Positions 23,424 to 31,984 of a DNA stretch of 64,000 nucleotides are shown in pieces. Below the pieces are notes generated by a model. The model made no database searches. It was not told where the DNA came from and saw only the letters and a program-made list of their open reading frames with translations. Source of the stretch: Ignavibacteria bacterium (GTDB taxonomy: Bacteria > Bacteroidota > Ignavibacteria > Ignavibacteriales > Ignavibacteriaceae); NCBI GenBank assembly GCA_030693705.1, contig JAUYAB010000100.1, positions 1-64,000 on the forward strand. The letters are read 5' to 3'. The position numbers and the translations under genes are program-made. Every line of letters begins with the position of its first letter. Positions within the stretch are counted from its first letter, which is position 1.

Positions 23424-23615
23424 TTATACTTGTAGTAAAATATTAGTTGAATCCCTCAAATTTTGTTGCTTAAGATGGGAATAAATTTGTGTTGTAGATA
23501 AATCTTCGTGGCCAAAAAATTCTTTAACTAAATAAAGAGAAACTCCTTTTTGCACCAGCTGAAAAGGGAAGGAATGGCGCTTTAGAGGAAGGGTTGAAGA
23601 ATGGAAATGAGCATA
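23424..23615 (-). pseudogene. Truncated tyrosine recombinase C-terminus (remnant)
   Basis: Read on the minus strand, about 23600 to 23424 encodes a decayed copy of the recombinase C-terminus: LVQKGVSLYLVKEFFGHEDL, then TTQIYSHLKQQNLRDSTN and a TAA stop at 23424. This parallels the LVQRGVSLYVVKELLGHESL of the intact gene next door. The upstream part has lost the HFHTLRHSF arginine motif (only ...PLKRHSF remains) and there is no start. It keeps the H and Y motif positions but cannot make an enzyme. It lies in tandem, same orientation, 31 bp beyond the intact gene's stop. Confidence 0.85.
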
Positions 23616-23646
23616 CTCTCAAGAATGTAGTGCGCTCGTAAAGAAT

Positions 23647-24663
23647 TTACAGAAGATTCACTGCATCTCTCAAATTTTGTTGCTGTAGATGAGAATAAAT
23701 TTGAGTAGTAACAAGAGATTCATGGCCAAGTAATTCTTTAACAACATATAGAGAGACTCCACGCTGAACCAGAAGGGACGCGAAGGAATGGCGTAAAGTG
23801 TGGAAGTGAATTTTATCATCTAAACCGGCAGCGCGAACTGACCTCTTGAATTGTTTGCTTATAAAATCTTCATTGAGTTTAATACCATTTATCCGAGTAT
23901 AGACAAAACTGTTATTTTCTAAATCAATAACTTTGGGCAATTGATTTGATAACTGACTTCTGAGGAATGGACTAATAGGAATAATTCTTTCTTTTTTACT
24001 TTTAGTCGTGAAAGTAGCTGAGCATTGAACGGTGATAATATTCTGTTTAAAGTCTATCCAATTCCATCTCATATTTAGTAACTCTCCTAAGCGCATCCCG
24101 GTATAAAAAGCAGTAGTAAATAAAACTTTGAGATATTCTTTTTGTGTTTTTTCAAGAATGATCTTCAATTCAATTTCAGAAATGAAAAACGGAAATGGTT
24201 TTGCCACTTTGGGAGATTTAATTTTCTTGAAGGGATTGTCTGAAAGATAATTCCAAATTACAGCTTTGCTAAAAGCCGCTTTTAATGTGCGGTAGTAAAG
24301 ACTGGCTCCGCTTTTAGTGCGTGTAAAAGTTGATGTAAGAAATTTATCAAGTAAGCGTACATCTATCCGGTTAAGATTTATATCTCCAGAAAAATCTATT
24401 AGTCTTTTGAATGAGTTTTGAACTGTTAAGAAATAATTTTTCGATTTGGAAGTTTTAATGTATTCTAAATATTCATCTCGGAATTTAGAAAGAGAAATAA
24501 AATCAATCCGCACTTTTGGCTCATCACTTCCTCTTTGATAGTTCGCCATGAACTTATAAGCTTCTTGAATGTTTGAAGTTTTAGTAGAGACGGTTGTGCG
24601 TTTACCGTTGAGATCATAAGTCAATTGATAGAACGGCGATTTTTTTGTCTTAGAAATAAACAT
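23647..24663 (-). CDS. Tyrosine recombinase/integrase of the element (second)
   Basis: 338 residues: an N-terminal arm-binding-like strand region (1-45), core-binding domain (about 55-150) and catalytic domain (about 165-335). The residues are R191 (YTGMRLGEL), H288 and R291 (HFHTLRHSF), H314 (LLGHES) and the nucleophile Y323 (TQIYSHL). The ATG at 24663 has a good AAGGAG site. The gene starts about 90 bp from a tRNA-Lys 3' fragment, the usual place for the integrase of a tRNA-targeting island. It is a paralogue of the recombinase at 13743, but free of repeat insertions, and is the better candidate for having integrated this element. Confidence 0.93.
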   Translation of the reverse strand: MFISKTKKSPFYQLTYDLNGKRTTVSTKTSNIQEAYKFMANYQRGSDEPKVRIDFISLSKFRDEYLEYIKTSKSKNYFLTVQNSFKRLIDFSGDINLNRIDVRLLDKFLTSTFTRTKSGASLYYRTLKAAFSKAVIWNYLSDNPFKKIKSPKVAKPFPFFISEIELKIILEKTQKEYLKVLFTTAFYTGMRLGELLNMRWNWIDFKQNIITVQCSATFTTKSKKERIIPISPFLRSQLSNQLPKVIDLENNSFVYTRINGIKLNEDFISKQFKRSVRAAGLDDKIHFHTLRHSFASLLVQRGVSLYVVKELLGHESLVTTQIYSHLQQQNLRDAVNLL

Positions 24664-24686
24664 AAGATTTAACTCCTTATGTTCGG

Positions 24687-24705
24687 TAGGGACTGAGTAG
24701 GGAGT
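24687..24705. repeat. Direct pair of TAGGGASTs, left of the tRNA fragment
   Basis: TAGGGACT (24687-24694) and TAGGGAGT (24698-24705), 11 bp apart, lie just upstream of the recombinase start. An equivalent pair with the same 11-bp spacing lies on the other side of the tRNA fragment at 24879. One-turn spacing next to an att core suggests integrase arm sites. The role is inferred. Confidence 0.5.
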
Positions 24706-24754
24706 GACTGAAAAAACGATGATTATGGATTAAACATAGCAAGATTCCCGTTTA

Positions 24755-24796
24755 CTCTTAATCATCAGGTCGCGGGTTCGAGTCCCGCAGGGTGCA
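24755..24796 (+). other. 3' fragment of tRNA-Lys(CTT): attachment site (right end of the element)
   Basis: The sequence starts with the anticodon loop CTCTTAA (24755-24761; anticodon CTT at 24757-24759), continues through the T-arm (GCGGG-TTCGAGT-CCCGC, 24772-24788) and ends with acceptor strand AGGGTGC and discriminator A (24796). Upstream of the loop there is no matching anticodon stem, D-arm or 5' acceptor (GCACCCT), so it is not a gene but a displaced tRNA 3' half, as left by integration into a tRNA. The intact tRNA should lie at the left end of the element, outside this window. Confidence 0.82.
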
Positions 24797-24800
24797 CTTG

Positions 24801-24836
24801 AAAACCCTTAAAACGAATTGTTTTAGGGTTTTTTAA
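24801..24836 (+). terminator. Rho-independent terminator behind the tRNA fragment
   Basis: AAAACCCTTAAAAC pairs with GTTTTAGGGTTTT (one bulged T) around a short loop, followed by TTTT. It sits 4 bp after the tRNA fragment, so it is probably the original terminator of the interrupted tRNA-Lys gene. Confidence 0.8.
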
Positions 24837-24878
24837 TTTTTCCATTTCCGAGAGTCCCGCTTATTTAGCACTTTAAAG

Positions 24879-24897
24879 TAGGGACTCGGTAGGGACT
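24879..24897. repeat. Direct pair of TAGGGACT, right of the tRNA fragment
   Basis: TAGGGACT at 24879-24886 and again at 24890-24897, 11 bp apart, matching the pair at 24687-24705 in unit and spacing but lying on the presumed chromosomal side of the att core. The remaining bases up to 24994 show nothing else. Confidence 0.5.
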
Positions 24898-24994
24898 TTT
24901 CAAAAATCCATATCCCTTTTCATCGATCTTTTTTTTACGCGGCAGAAATCCAAAAGTTCCATTTTATGTTTCTAAGTCTGGGTATCATATGAGA

Positions 24995-27900
24995 TCATTT
25001 GAGAAGTATCATCTTCTTTATCGAAGAATACTTTTGATTTCCATCAAGCGATTCCGCACTTAACCGGTAGAAATAAACTCCGCTCGTAAGACTTGCAGAA
25101 TGAAACTGCACCTCATAATTTCCGGCGGAAATAATTTCATCTTTCAACAAGGCAACTTCCTGCCCTAACGTGTTGTAAATTTTTATTACCACTTTTGAGT
25201 CAAAAGGTAGCGCGTATCTTATTGTCGCAGATGGATTAAACGGATTTGGATAGTTCTGATAAAGTGCAAACTCATCGGGAAGAATCGAAGTTTCATTTTC
25301 AGTTTTTGTGTAAATATCGTTTAACTTTCCCGGTGTTCCGTATAGGGATGAAGCTCGCCAACTTTGCGGAATTGCATTGTCAAGCTGGGGATTGTGCAAA
25401 GACAACGTTCTTCCAGTTCCGTTTGCCAGAGAATCCCATTCACCGGTAGAAGAAAAAGAAACTTCATCCACAAGATTTCCACCGGCGTCAATCAATTTAA
25501 TTGTGTCGCCCGAACTGCTTAATCCGAATTGAAAATCTCCTAAAACATTTGGTTCGTTCTGATAAAATGATTTAAACTTTGTTGTATCTCTACAAAGAAG
25601 AAAATAACTGTGTTCTTTCAAATAAACATTTTCGGGGAAAAGAAAAACTTTCATCTTACCGTCGTGAAACTTCCAACCGGAAAGTGAAATTGATTGAGTG
25701 CTTGGATTATAGAGTTCAACCCAATCATCTGTATCAAGTGATGGAGACGATTTATAGTTGATTTCATTGATCACAACGCTTGTTACGCTTAAATCCGCCG
25801 GTTCAAAAATTGCGGTTAAATAAGAATCGTTTTGAGGAAGAATTATTAACTCAGGCGCAGTTGAATCAGAAATTCCTTCCCATCTTACGAACCGGTAACC
25901 GGGCATTGCAAACGCTCTAACTTTAAGCGGAATGTTTTTGAAAAATACATTTTGTGAATCGTTATTCTTCACTTCAACTTCATGTGTAAAGATTTTTCCC
26001 CACTCAGTATTATTTCTCCCAATTTTAATTGAACAAGTTCCGGCCAAACTAAATTTGGAAGAAATAAATTTCCTCATCGTATCGGGACGGTTTATTGCAA
26101 AATCTCTCATCACTTGAACATTGACGAACCAGTCTTTTCCCATTGTAATAGATTTTTCCCAGCGTTGTTTGTGTCTTGGTATTTCGGAAGCGATCACTCC
26201 GCTCAAACTATCGATAACGGAAATTACATGAACCGGTTCGTACGTCGTGTTCATGTGTACGGCGAACCGCTGAATAAATTCATTTCTAAATTCAGTGTTC
26301 TCTAAAAGTCTTCTCAACATCAATGTTGCCCATGGTGGATTGGGCCAATCGGGACCATCGGTTGCAGTTGCAAGCGCAAGTGTGTTTGAAAAATACTGCC
26401 CGTTTGCATTTCCGCCAAATGTAAAATCAAGGTCGTAGATCATCCAACGCCATTTACCTTTTGGAGATCTTTCACGCCACAATTTCATGTTCGAGCCGGG
26501 CCAATCTCCATTTGCGGAAAAAATTTCAGCTATTTGGTAATCAATATATTCGTCAATATCAACGATTGATTTTATATGTTCATAATTTGCAGTTGCCGCA
26601 ATATTATAATTTGTTAAAAAAGTCATCATCTCGTTGTAAGCAATTATATCGCCATAGTTAGCGCTTCCTGCTTTACTTATTTGAATAAGATCAACAGAAT
26701 CTTTGTCCACACCGAAATGAGCAGCGAGATAATTATCATCTAATTTTTCTCGAACATTATGTATCCCCCAATATTGTCCATTAATAAAAAGAATTGAAGG
26801 ACGATACGCTTGATGATCGACTTTCATTCCTTGTTCGATTAATGATTGCGCAATTTCTTCCCGGCACATTGTACGCCACCAATCCTGCGCTCCGCTGCGA
26901 AGTACAATATTTTCAAATTCGTTTATCAAAAGATTCGGGAACATGCGGTAATTAAGAGTTCCCATTCCGTATTCAGGTCGAAAATAAAACGCGAGTGATT
27001 TCATCGGATAGATGCGGCTGCATCCGCCGTAAATTTTTACTCCCGCTGATGTTTTGAATGCGAGTGAGCGATCTTTTTCAAAAAATTCTAATTCAATTGG
27101 ACGCTCCCAGTCTTGATTCCAATTTTTTGGTCCGTCACTGCATAATGCTTTAATTCCATTTATCCCGGCAACATAAATGCCGATTGAGTCGCTGAAAAAA
27201 TTTACCGGATCAGTGATAATTGAGAAAACAGGAAGTTTTATCTGCTCATTTATAAAATAAGAATAGGTTAAAATGTTGCTTGGCAGAAATCCATCTTTAT
27301 ATGATCTGATCCGCAGTACGGAAGTCGAATCTATTTGAATAGAACCGGTAAAGATTGAACTTTTTTGTGTTGGAGCAGTTCCAACTGTTGTGTAATAAAT
27401 TACAGAATTAAATTCTGACGGGGTAATCGAGAGAGTGATCGGGAAAGCGTAAAAGCCGCTTTGATGCGATACGACGGGCTCTCCAAGTTTATTATAAATA
27501 GATGAAAAAAGATTTTGAGATCCAGGAGAAGATGGAGAAAATTTGAACCACTCGCTGGTTGCATCAGGAAATCGTCCAAAAGAAATATCGGTTTGCTGTG
27601 TGGAAAAAGTAATTGAATCCACCAACTCGCCCAAAGGATTAAACAAACAAATTTGCTGACCGGAAGCGCTCAACTTGAAATTTGCGTGTGCGCCAATATT
27701 TTTATCATCTGCCCAAACGAGTAAATAATTTTTCGGCTGAATTATTAAATCGGTTTGGAATATATACTTGTATGGTGATGAAAGATCATCGGTAATGCTG
27801 TAATCTTTTAAGTTGATTTGGGTCTCGCTTGCGTTAAAAAGTTCTATCCAATCGGAATATGCTTTGTAATCGGGATCGGCAATTACCGCAGCGTTGGAAG

Positions 27901-28006
27901 CCATTATCTCATTGATATACAGCGACTGCGGACTACTTTTCTCTTGAATAAAAAAGCAAAAAAGCAAAGAGAAAAAGAGGAAGTAAGATGGATTATGATT
28001 TTTCAT
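24995..28006 (-). CDS. Secreted CotH-kinase-like protein with lamin-tail domains and T9SS signal
   Basis: 1,003 residues. A signal peptide (about 1-27) is followed by a lamin-tail domain (about 28-165; LYINEIMASN start), a chitobiase-type beta domain (about 175-250), a CotH kinase-like domain (about 255-610; motifs NVREKLDDNYLAAHF, GSNMKLWRE and MIYDLDFTFGG), a beta-rich module, a second lamin-tail domain (about 745-880; VVINEINYKSS) and a C-terminal T9SS sorting domain (NYPNPFNPSATIRY onwards, about 918-1003). It would cross the outer membrane by T9SS and be surface-attached or released. CotH proteins are atypical protein kinases; the target here is unknown. First chromosomal gene right of the element, in the same direction as the GH5 gene upstream of it. 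Confidence 0.88.
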   Translation of the reverse strand: MKNHNPSYFLFFSLLFCFFIQEKSSPQSLYINEIMASNAAVIADPDYKAYSDWIELFNASETQINLKDYSITDDLSSPYKYIFQTDLIIQPKNYLLVWADDKNIGAHANFKLSASGQQICLFNPLGELVDSITFSTQQTDISFGRFPDATSEWFKFSPSSPGSQNLFSSIYNKLGEPVVSHQSGFYAFPITLSITPSEFNSVIYYTTVGTAPTQKSSIFTGSIQIDSTSVLRIRSYKDGFLPSNILTYSYFINEQIKLPVFSIITDPVNFFSDSIGIYVAGINGIKALCSDGPKNWNQDWERPIELEFFEKDRSLAFKTSAGVKIYGGCSRIYPMKSLAFYFRPEYGMGTLNYRMFPNLLINEFENIVLRSGAQDWWRTMCREEIAQSLIEQGMKVDHQAYRPSILFINGQYWGIHNVREKLDDNYLAAHFGVDKDSVDLIQISKAGSANYGDIIAYNEMMTFLTNYNIAATANYEHIKSIVDIDEYIDYQIAEIFSANGDWPGSNMKLWRERSPKGKWRWMIYDLDFTFGGNANGQYFSNTLALATATDGPDWPNPPWATLMLRRLLENTEFRNEFIQRFAVHMNTTYEPVHVISVIDSLSGVIASEIPRHKQRWEKSITMGKDWFVNVQVMRDFAINRPDTMRKFISSKFSLAGTCSIKIGRNNTEWGKIFTHEVEVKNNDSQNVFFKNIPLKVRAFAMPGYRFVRWEGISDSTAPELIILPQNDSYLTAIFEPADLSVTSVVINEINYKSSPSLDTDDWVELYNPSTQSISLSGWKFHDGKMKVFLFPENVYLKEHSYFLLCRDTTKFKSFYQNEPNVLGDFQFGLSSSGDTIKLIDAGGNLVDEVSFSSTGEWDSLANGTGRTLSLHNPQLDNAIPQSWRASSLYGTPGKLNDIYTKTENETSILPDEFALYQNYPNPFNPSATIRYALPFDSKVVIKIYNTLGQEVALLKDEIISAGNYEVQFHSASLTSGVYFYRLSAESLDGNQKYSSIKKMILLK

Positions 28007-28066
28007 ATTGTATCGAATTCATAATCCAAATTACAAAGAATAACACCAAAATATTGTGCTGAAATG

Positions 28067-30085
28067 TTACCGAAGCAAAACCATTTTCTTTATTTCAACA
28101 AAACTACCGGCGCGAAGTTGATAGAAATATACACCGCTTGGGAGTGAGTTGGTAGTTAGTTGATTGTTGTGTGTTGTATTAAAATTGATGGAATAATTTC
28201 CGGCAGCTTGTTCTTCGTTTACTAATGTTGCAACTTCATTTCCAAGCATATCATATACTTTTAATGTTACGTGACTGTTTACTGACAACTGATAACTAAT
28301 CACCGTTTCCGGATTAAACGGATTCGGATAATTTTGCATCAACGAAAAGTCGAGCGGAGCCGAGACTTCATTTTTTACATCAGTAGCAACAAGATCAAAC
28401 TTTACATAGTTGACGTTAAATCCGCCGAAGTAAAAGTTTAGAGAAAAAGTATGTTTACCGGAAGTGAGTGGAATATTATTTATCGGAAGGCTCATCCATT
28501 TTGTCCATCCGCCGGTCGCCGGAACATCTATGAACGTACCGATATTATTACCATCCCAGCGCATCAAGACTTTTCCACCGCTCGCATTTGCGGCTACACG
28601 AAGCGCTAAGTTATACGTTCCGGTTTGCTCAACGTTTACCGTATAGTTCAAGTATTCGCCGGTATTTGTCCAGCCGACATCATATCCGTTTGTAAGAACG
28701 TCGGAACATTTTTCAATATCAACACCGTCATTGCGGTATTGTCCGCCGCTATTCCAGGTACTCTTGTTATCTGCATTTTGGTAGTCGATGTCCTTGTATG
28801 CATAACCATTCTGACCAATGTTATAATCAGCGGCATAAATAATTCCGGGTATCGTAAGCGATTTAAAGGGAAGTGTCTCGGTAGTTTTCACCTGTCTGAA
28901 CATTGCGTCAATTACACCGCTGTTTGTTTTGCAGCTATCGATGTTAAGATTCTTGGCAAATTTTGTTAATGCATTTACAGCATAATCAACAGTTGGCTTG
29001 GTTGCCTGCCCGCTCCAATATTTTAGAAGATAGTCATACTCCGCCGGTTTGTTTACGAACATCATACTGTTGTTGCCTTCAACTTTTTTCAAAGTCCACC
29101 ACGCCCAGCCGATGTTGTAAGACTCCATTAACTTGATTGCATCGGTAAACCATTGATTAGAATTTTCTCCCGATTCTCCAAGCCAAAGAGGACGCTGGGT
29201 ACTATTTCTTAAATCGATGAGATAGTCGATTGAATTGTTATCCGTTCCATTCCAATATTTATGGAAACTGTACACCATGTTGACATCCCAAGCGGGACTT
29301 AAATTATCGAAACTTGTTGCATACCAATTGCCTTCAATAAAAATTATATGGTTTTTATCAACGGTGCGTATTTCGTTGGTGATCTTAACAAAAAGATCTC
29401 TTAAGGGTTGATTATTCCCGGTATTAAAATTATAGGCAGTTTCATTTATAAGATCGTAACCACCGATCCATTGCTTGTTTGCATAACGGGCGGCAATCGT
29501 TTTCCAGAGAGAAACCGTGCGTTGCTGAGCGATTGGATCTTCCCAAAGCGGAAGATATGCGGGATTGTAATCTGCAATATTGTCTTTGCTTTGTCCGCCG
29601 GGCGCAGCGTGCAGATCGAGGATCAAATAAATTTTACTTTCCTCGCACCATTGCAAAAGGCTGTCGATAATTGCAAATCCTTCTTCGGAATAAATAAAAG
29701 AAGAATCTTGCGGAGTGAGTAAGTTAAAGTGCATCGGAAGTCTTATTGAATTAAAACCCCAAGCGGCAATTTGCTGAACATCTTTTCTTGTTACAAAATT
29801 TGAGCGATACAATTTGAAAAATTCATCTGTTTTCTCAACACCAATCAATGTTTCGATCTTGTGTCTAAACTGCCACGCAGCATTTGCAAAAGAAGAAGTT
29901 TGCAGCATATAACCTTCGGGAACAAGCCAGCCGCCTAATCCGATTCCGCGCAGTAAAAAATTATTTCCGCTGCCGTCAACTATTTTTATCCCTGATGTTT
30001 TAAGAAAACCTTGTGGATGAATATTTAAAGAGAAGAAAAGAATTGAAAGCAGTGGGATAAAAAGAATGATCTTTAATTTTTTCAT
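28067..30085 (-). CDS. Secreted GH5 glycoside hydrolase (cellulase-like) with CBM and T9SS signal
   Basis: 672 residues. Signal peptide (about 1-24), GH5 (alpha/beta)8 domain (about 30-375) with acid/base glutamate in DLINETAYNF (near 215) and nucleophile in LWLGESGEN (near 302), a CBM6/35-like beta-sandwich (about 415-565; DVGWTNTGEYLNYTVNVEQT), then a T9SS sorting domain (NYPNPFNPETVISY, about 585-672). It likely hydrolyses extracellular beta-glucan or a related polysaccharide; the substrate cannot be set from sequence. Simple CAGTT/GATAACT-type repeats are written into the sorting domain at 28146-28171 and 28271-28303. It ends 60 bp before the CotH gene, same strand. Confidence 0.92.
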   Translation of the reverse strand: MKKLKIILFIPLLSILFFSLNIHPQGFLKTSGIKIVDGSGNNFLLRGIGLGGWLVPEGYMLQTSSFANAAWQFRHKIETLIGVEKTDEFFKLYRSNFVTRKDVQQIAAWGFNSIRLPMHFNLLTPQDSSFIYSEEGFAIIDSLLQWCEESKIYLILDLHAAPGGQSKDNIADYNPAYLPLWEDPIAQQRTVSLWKTIAARYANKQWIGGYDLINETAYNFNTGNNQPLRDLFVKITNEIRTVDKNHIIFIEGNWYATSFDNLSPAWDVNMVYSFHKYWNGTDNNSIDYLIDLRNSTQRPLWLGESGENSNQWFTDAIKLMESYNIGWAWWTLKKVEGNNSMMFVNKPAEYDYLLKYWSGQATKPTVDYAVNALTKFAKNLNIDSCKTNSGVIDAMFRQVKTTETLPFKSLTIPGIIYAADYNIGQNGYAYKDIDYQNADNKSTWNSGGQYRNDGVDIEKCSDVLTNGYDVGWTNTGEYLNYTVNVEQTGTYNLALRVAANASGGKVLMRWDGNNIGTFIDVPATGGWTKWMSLPINNIPLTSGKHTFSLNFYFGGFNVNYVKFDLVATDVKNEVSAPLDFSLMQNYPNPFNPETVISYQLSVNSHVTLKVYDMLGNEVATLVNEEQAAGNYSINFNTTHNNQLTTNSLPSGVYFYQLRAGSFVEIKKMVLLR
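28146..28303. repeat. Short CAGTT/GATAACT-type repeats in the GH5 sorting domain
   Basis: Two stretches, GAGTTGGTAGTTAGTTGATT (from 28146) and GACTGTTTACTGACAACTGA plus TAACTAATCAC (from 28273), resemble the interleaved repeats in the integrase at 14175. They encode NNQLTTNSL and SYQLSVNSH inside the T9SS domain and keep the frame. Confidence 0.5.
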
Positions 30086-30372
30086 ATCAAAACGGTAAAA
30101 GAATTAAGTTGAAGAGTATTTATCTATCCGGGTAGAACTCGCAAAAATCAGACCACAAAAATGTTTCGTCAAGGCTGCTTCTAAGGCGCTAAAGAAGAGA
30201 ATCAGAAATGAGTTTTTATCATTCTAATAAGTGAGAAATTATTTATTTAATAAGGTAAAACAATAAACATTATTTCATCTTTATTCTTAATGGTTTTTTG
30301 TTTTTTATTTGTTTAGTTTTCAATTATGAGATTAATTCAAGAAGCACTAAACTTATCAAGGATAAAACAAAA

Positions 30373-30747
30373 ATGAAAATACTTTCAGTTGAAGATAATC
30401 TGGAAAACAGAACAATTATTTCTAAATTCTTAGAAGGATTGTACGTTGTTGAGGATGCAGTTAATGCAATTGAAGCGATTCAAAAAGCGAAAAAAGAAAA
30501 GTACGATTTAGTCCTTATGGATATCAGTTTGGAGGGAGCGATTGATGGACGCACCGCGGCAAAAGAAATTAGAAAAATCGATGGATACGAAAAAGTGCCG
30601 ATCATTGCCATAACCGGTTACGCTCTTTTTGCCGACAAAGAACAATTTTTGAAAGAAGGATTTGACGGATATCTGGCAAAACCTTACCGAAAAAAACAAC
30701 TCATTGAAATTATTATTGAGCATTTGAAGAAAGAGCAATTTAAGTAG
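30373..30747 (+). CDS. Single-domain response regulator (CheY-like)
   Basis: 124 residues forming just a receiver domain: acidic pocket VEDN (6-9), phosphorylation site D50 in LVLMDISLEG, threonine in AITGYA and the conserved lysine in LAKPY. The frame extends upstream to 30298 but the ATG at 30373 begins the conserved beta-1 strand (MKILSVEDN), so it is chosen. The stand-alone gene is divergent from the GH5 gene. This receiver type is like those attached to hybrid kinases, so it may serve as an extra phosphate acceptor for the PAS kinases further right. About 285 bp upstream hold no recognisable gene. Confidence 0.9.
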   Translation: MKILSVEDNLENRTIISKFLEGLYVVEDAVNAIEAIQKAKKEKYDLVLMDISLEGAIDGRTAAKEIRKIDGYEKVPIIAITGYALFADKEQFLKEGFDGYLAKPYRKKQLIEIIIEHLKKEQFK

Positions 30748-30937
30748 CAGCAAAATCCCTTTCGCAACGGCAAAAATATTTTCCAGACAACATATCTTTA
30801 TTGCAAGGATGAATGAAGAATGATTGGCTGAATGAAACATAGTTTGCATTTCCTGCGCCGATAGTTATTTAAAGCATGGTTGTTGCTTACTGCCGACCGC
30901 CGACTCTTTAGGTCTGCTTGTCCAATTCAGAGTTTTC

Positions 30938-31294
30938 TTAATATTCCTTATACTCGGCAAATCCGTTCTTCACAAGTTCATCATTCACGTTCATCGATTT
31001 CCCTTTCGGATCCGTTATCCAAATCTCGCCGAGATATCTTCCATATTTTTCGCGAACATCTTTTATGGTGCGCAGAGTAATTTCTTTGTTCAAGATCAAA
31101 CCGCGGAGGAAATCGCGAGACAGCAATCCTTGCGGTCTCTCTTTCCCGCGCAGTTCCGGTGCGTTAATTCTGCTCAATCTGATCTTTTCACTTTTTATCC
31201 ATGTGTGCAATCCAAGATCGATATCAACGGTACAAGTATCGCCGTCGTAAACAGCAGTAACAAACGCTTTGTATTGAAAGAGTTGAGTTTCCAT
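30938..31294 (-). CDS. Staphylococcal nuclease-like (SNase/TNase) protein
   Basis: 118 residues covering the SNase OB fold. Visible are the calcium-site DGDT (17-20), the RLSRINAPE strand with R39 and E47, and the second arginine in EKYGRYLGEIW (R86). All catalytic positions of thermonuclease are therefore present. There is no signal peptide, so the enzyme is either cytoplasmic or leaves by another route, unlike secreted SNase. It lies alone between a response regulator and a plus-strand outer-membrane-type gene. Short proteins like this are common in environmental bacteria, sometimes with structural rather than nuclease roles. Confidence 0.85.
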   Translation of the reverse strand: METQLFQYKAFVTAVYDGDTCTVDIDLGLHTWIKSEKIRLSRINAPELRGKERPQGLLSRDFLRGLILNKEITLRTIKDVREKYGRYLGEIWITDPKGKSMNVNDELVKNGFAEYKEY

Positions 31295-31364
31295 CTTTTT
31301 CCTTTCGAATAAATTAAATATTTTGCTTTTAACTTAAAGAACAACTTAAAATTAGAAAAGCTGT

Positions 31365-31916
31365 ATGAGAAATAAAACGATAATCTTTTTTTGCATCTTT
31401 ATTGTAATCTTCGTCTTTAACAACCAGGCGCAACTAAGATTGAAAACGGTTGGTACGTCTCTGGGTGTTGGAACGATGAGCGGGAATTCCCCGCAAATAT
31501 TTTCTTCTTCACTATCACTTTTCTCTGATGTGAGTATCGAATCTTCCACTCCCGTTGAATTGAGATTGCAGTTAAGTCTCTTGAATGATTTTAATAAGCT
31601 CATTCCGGAAAACCGGCAAAACAAATATTATCCATCGTTAAGAGGTGTTTCAGTGCAGATGCTATTTCAACAGCAGATGTTCAAGAAAATATATTTTGAA
31701 GAGGGATTTGGTCCGCTGGTAATAAACGATAGAACTTTTAGCGATGTGAACTTGTGGAGTTATGGAGCGGTTTTTTCGTTTTCAGCCGGAATAAATTTTG
31801 TTGAAAAAGGGGAGAAAGGTTTTGCGTTCGCACTCATTTCTGAATTGGGAAATACTTTTACTCAAACTACTCCGCAATATTTATCTATTGCGTTACAGTT
31901 GAAATATCTCAACTGA
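31365..31916 (+). CDS. Secreted/outer-membrane beta-barrel-like protein, unknown
   Basis: 183 residues. A signal peptide (MRNKTIIFFCIFIVIFVFNN, cleavage near QAQ) precedes a chain of amphipathic strands (LRLKTVGTSLGVGTMSG; VELRLQLSLLNDF; GAVFSFSAGINFV) ending in the hydrophobic strand YLSIALQLKYLN, the terminal-strand pattern of outer-membrane barrels. About eight strands fit the length. No family is recognised. It converges on another barrel-like gene, with a terminator between them. Confidence 0.6.
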   Translation: MRNKTIIFFCIFIVIFVFNNQAQLRLKTVGTSLGVGTMSGNSPQIFSSSLSLFSDVSIESSTPVELRLQLSLLNDFNKLIPENRQNKYYPSLRGVSVQMLFQQQMFKKIYFEEGFGPLVINDRTFSDVNLWSYGAVFSFSAGINFVEKGEKGFAFALISELGNTFTQTTPQYLSIALQLKYLN

Positions 31917-31927
31917 AAGTTATATGC

Positions 31928-31957
31928 AAAAAAAAAGCTGTCAATTTCTTGACAGCC
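31928..31957 (-). terminator. Intrinsic terminator of the outer-membrane protein gene
   Basis: A perfect 8-bp stem, GCTGTCAA-TTTC-TTGACAGC (31937-31956), is flanked by a run of nine A (31928-31936). Read on the minus strand this is a hairpin with a strong T-tract, about 30 bp after the stop at 31985. Confidence 0.9.
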
Positions 31958-31984
31958 TTAACATTTTTCTGTTACGAAAAAATA

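Noticed and set aside
24755-24796. Complete tRNA-Lys gene
   Set aside because: No D-arm, anticodon 5' stem or 5' acceptor strand precedes the loop, so it cannot fold as a whole tRNA.
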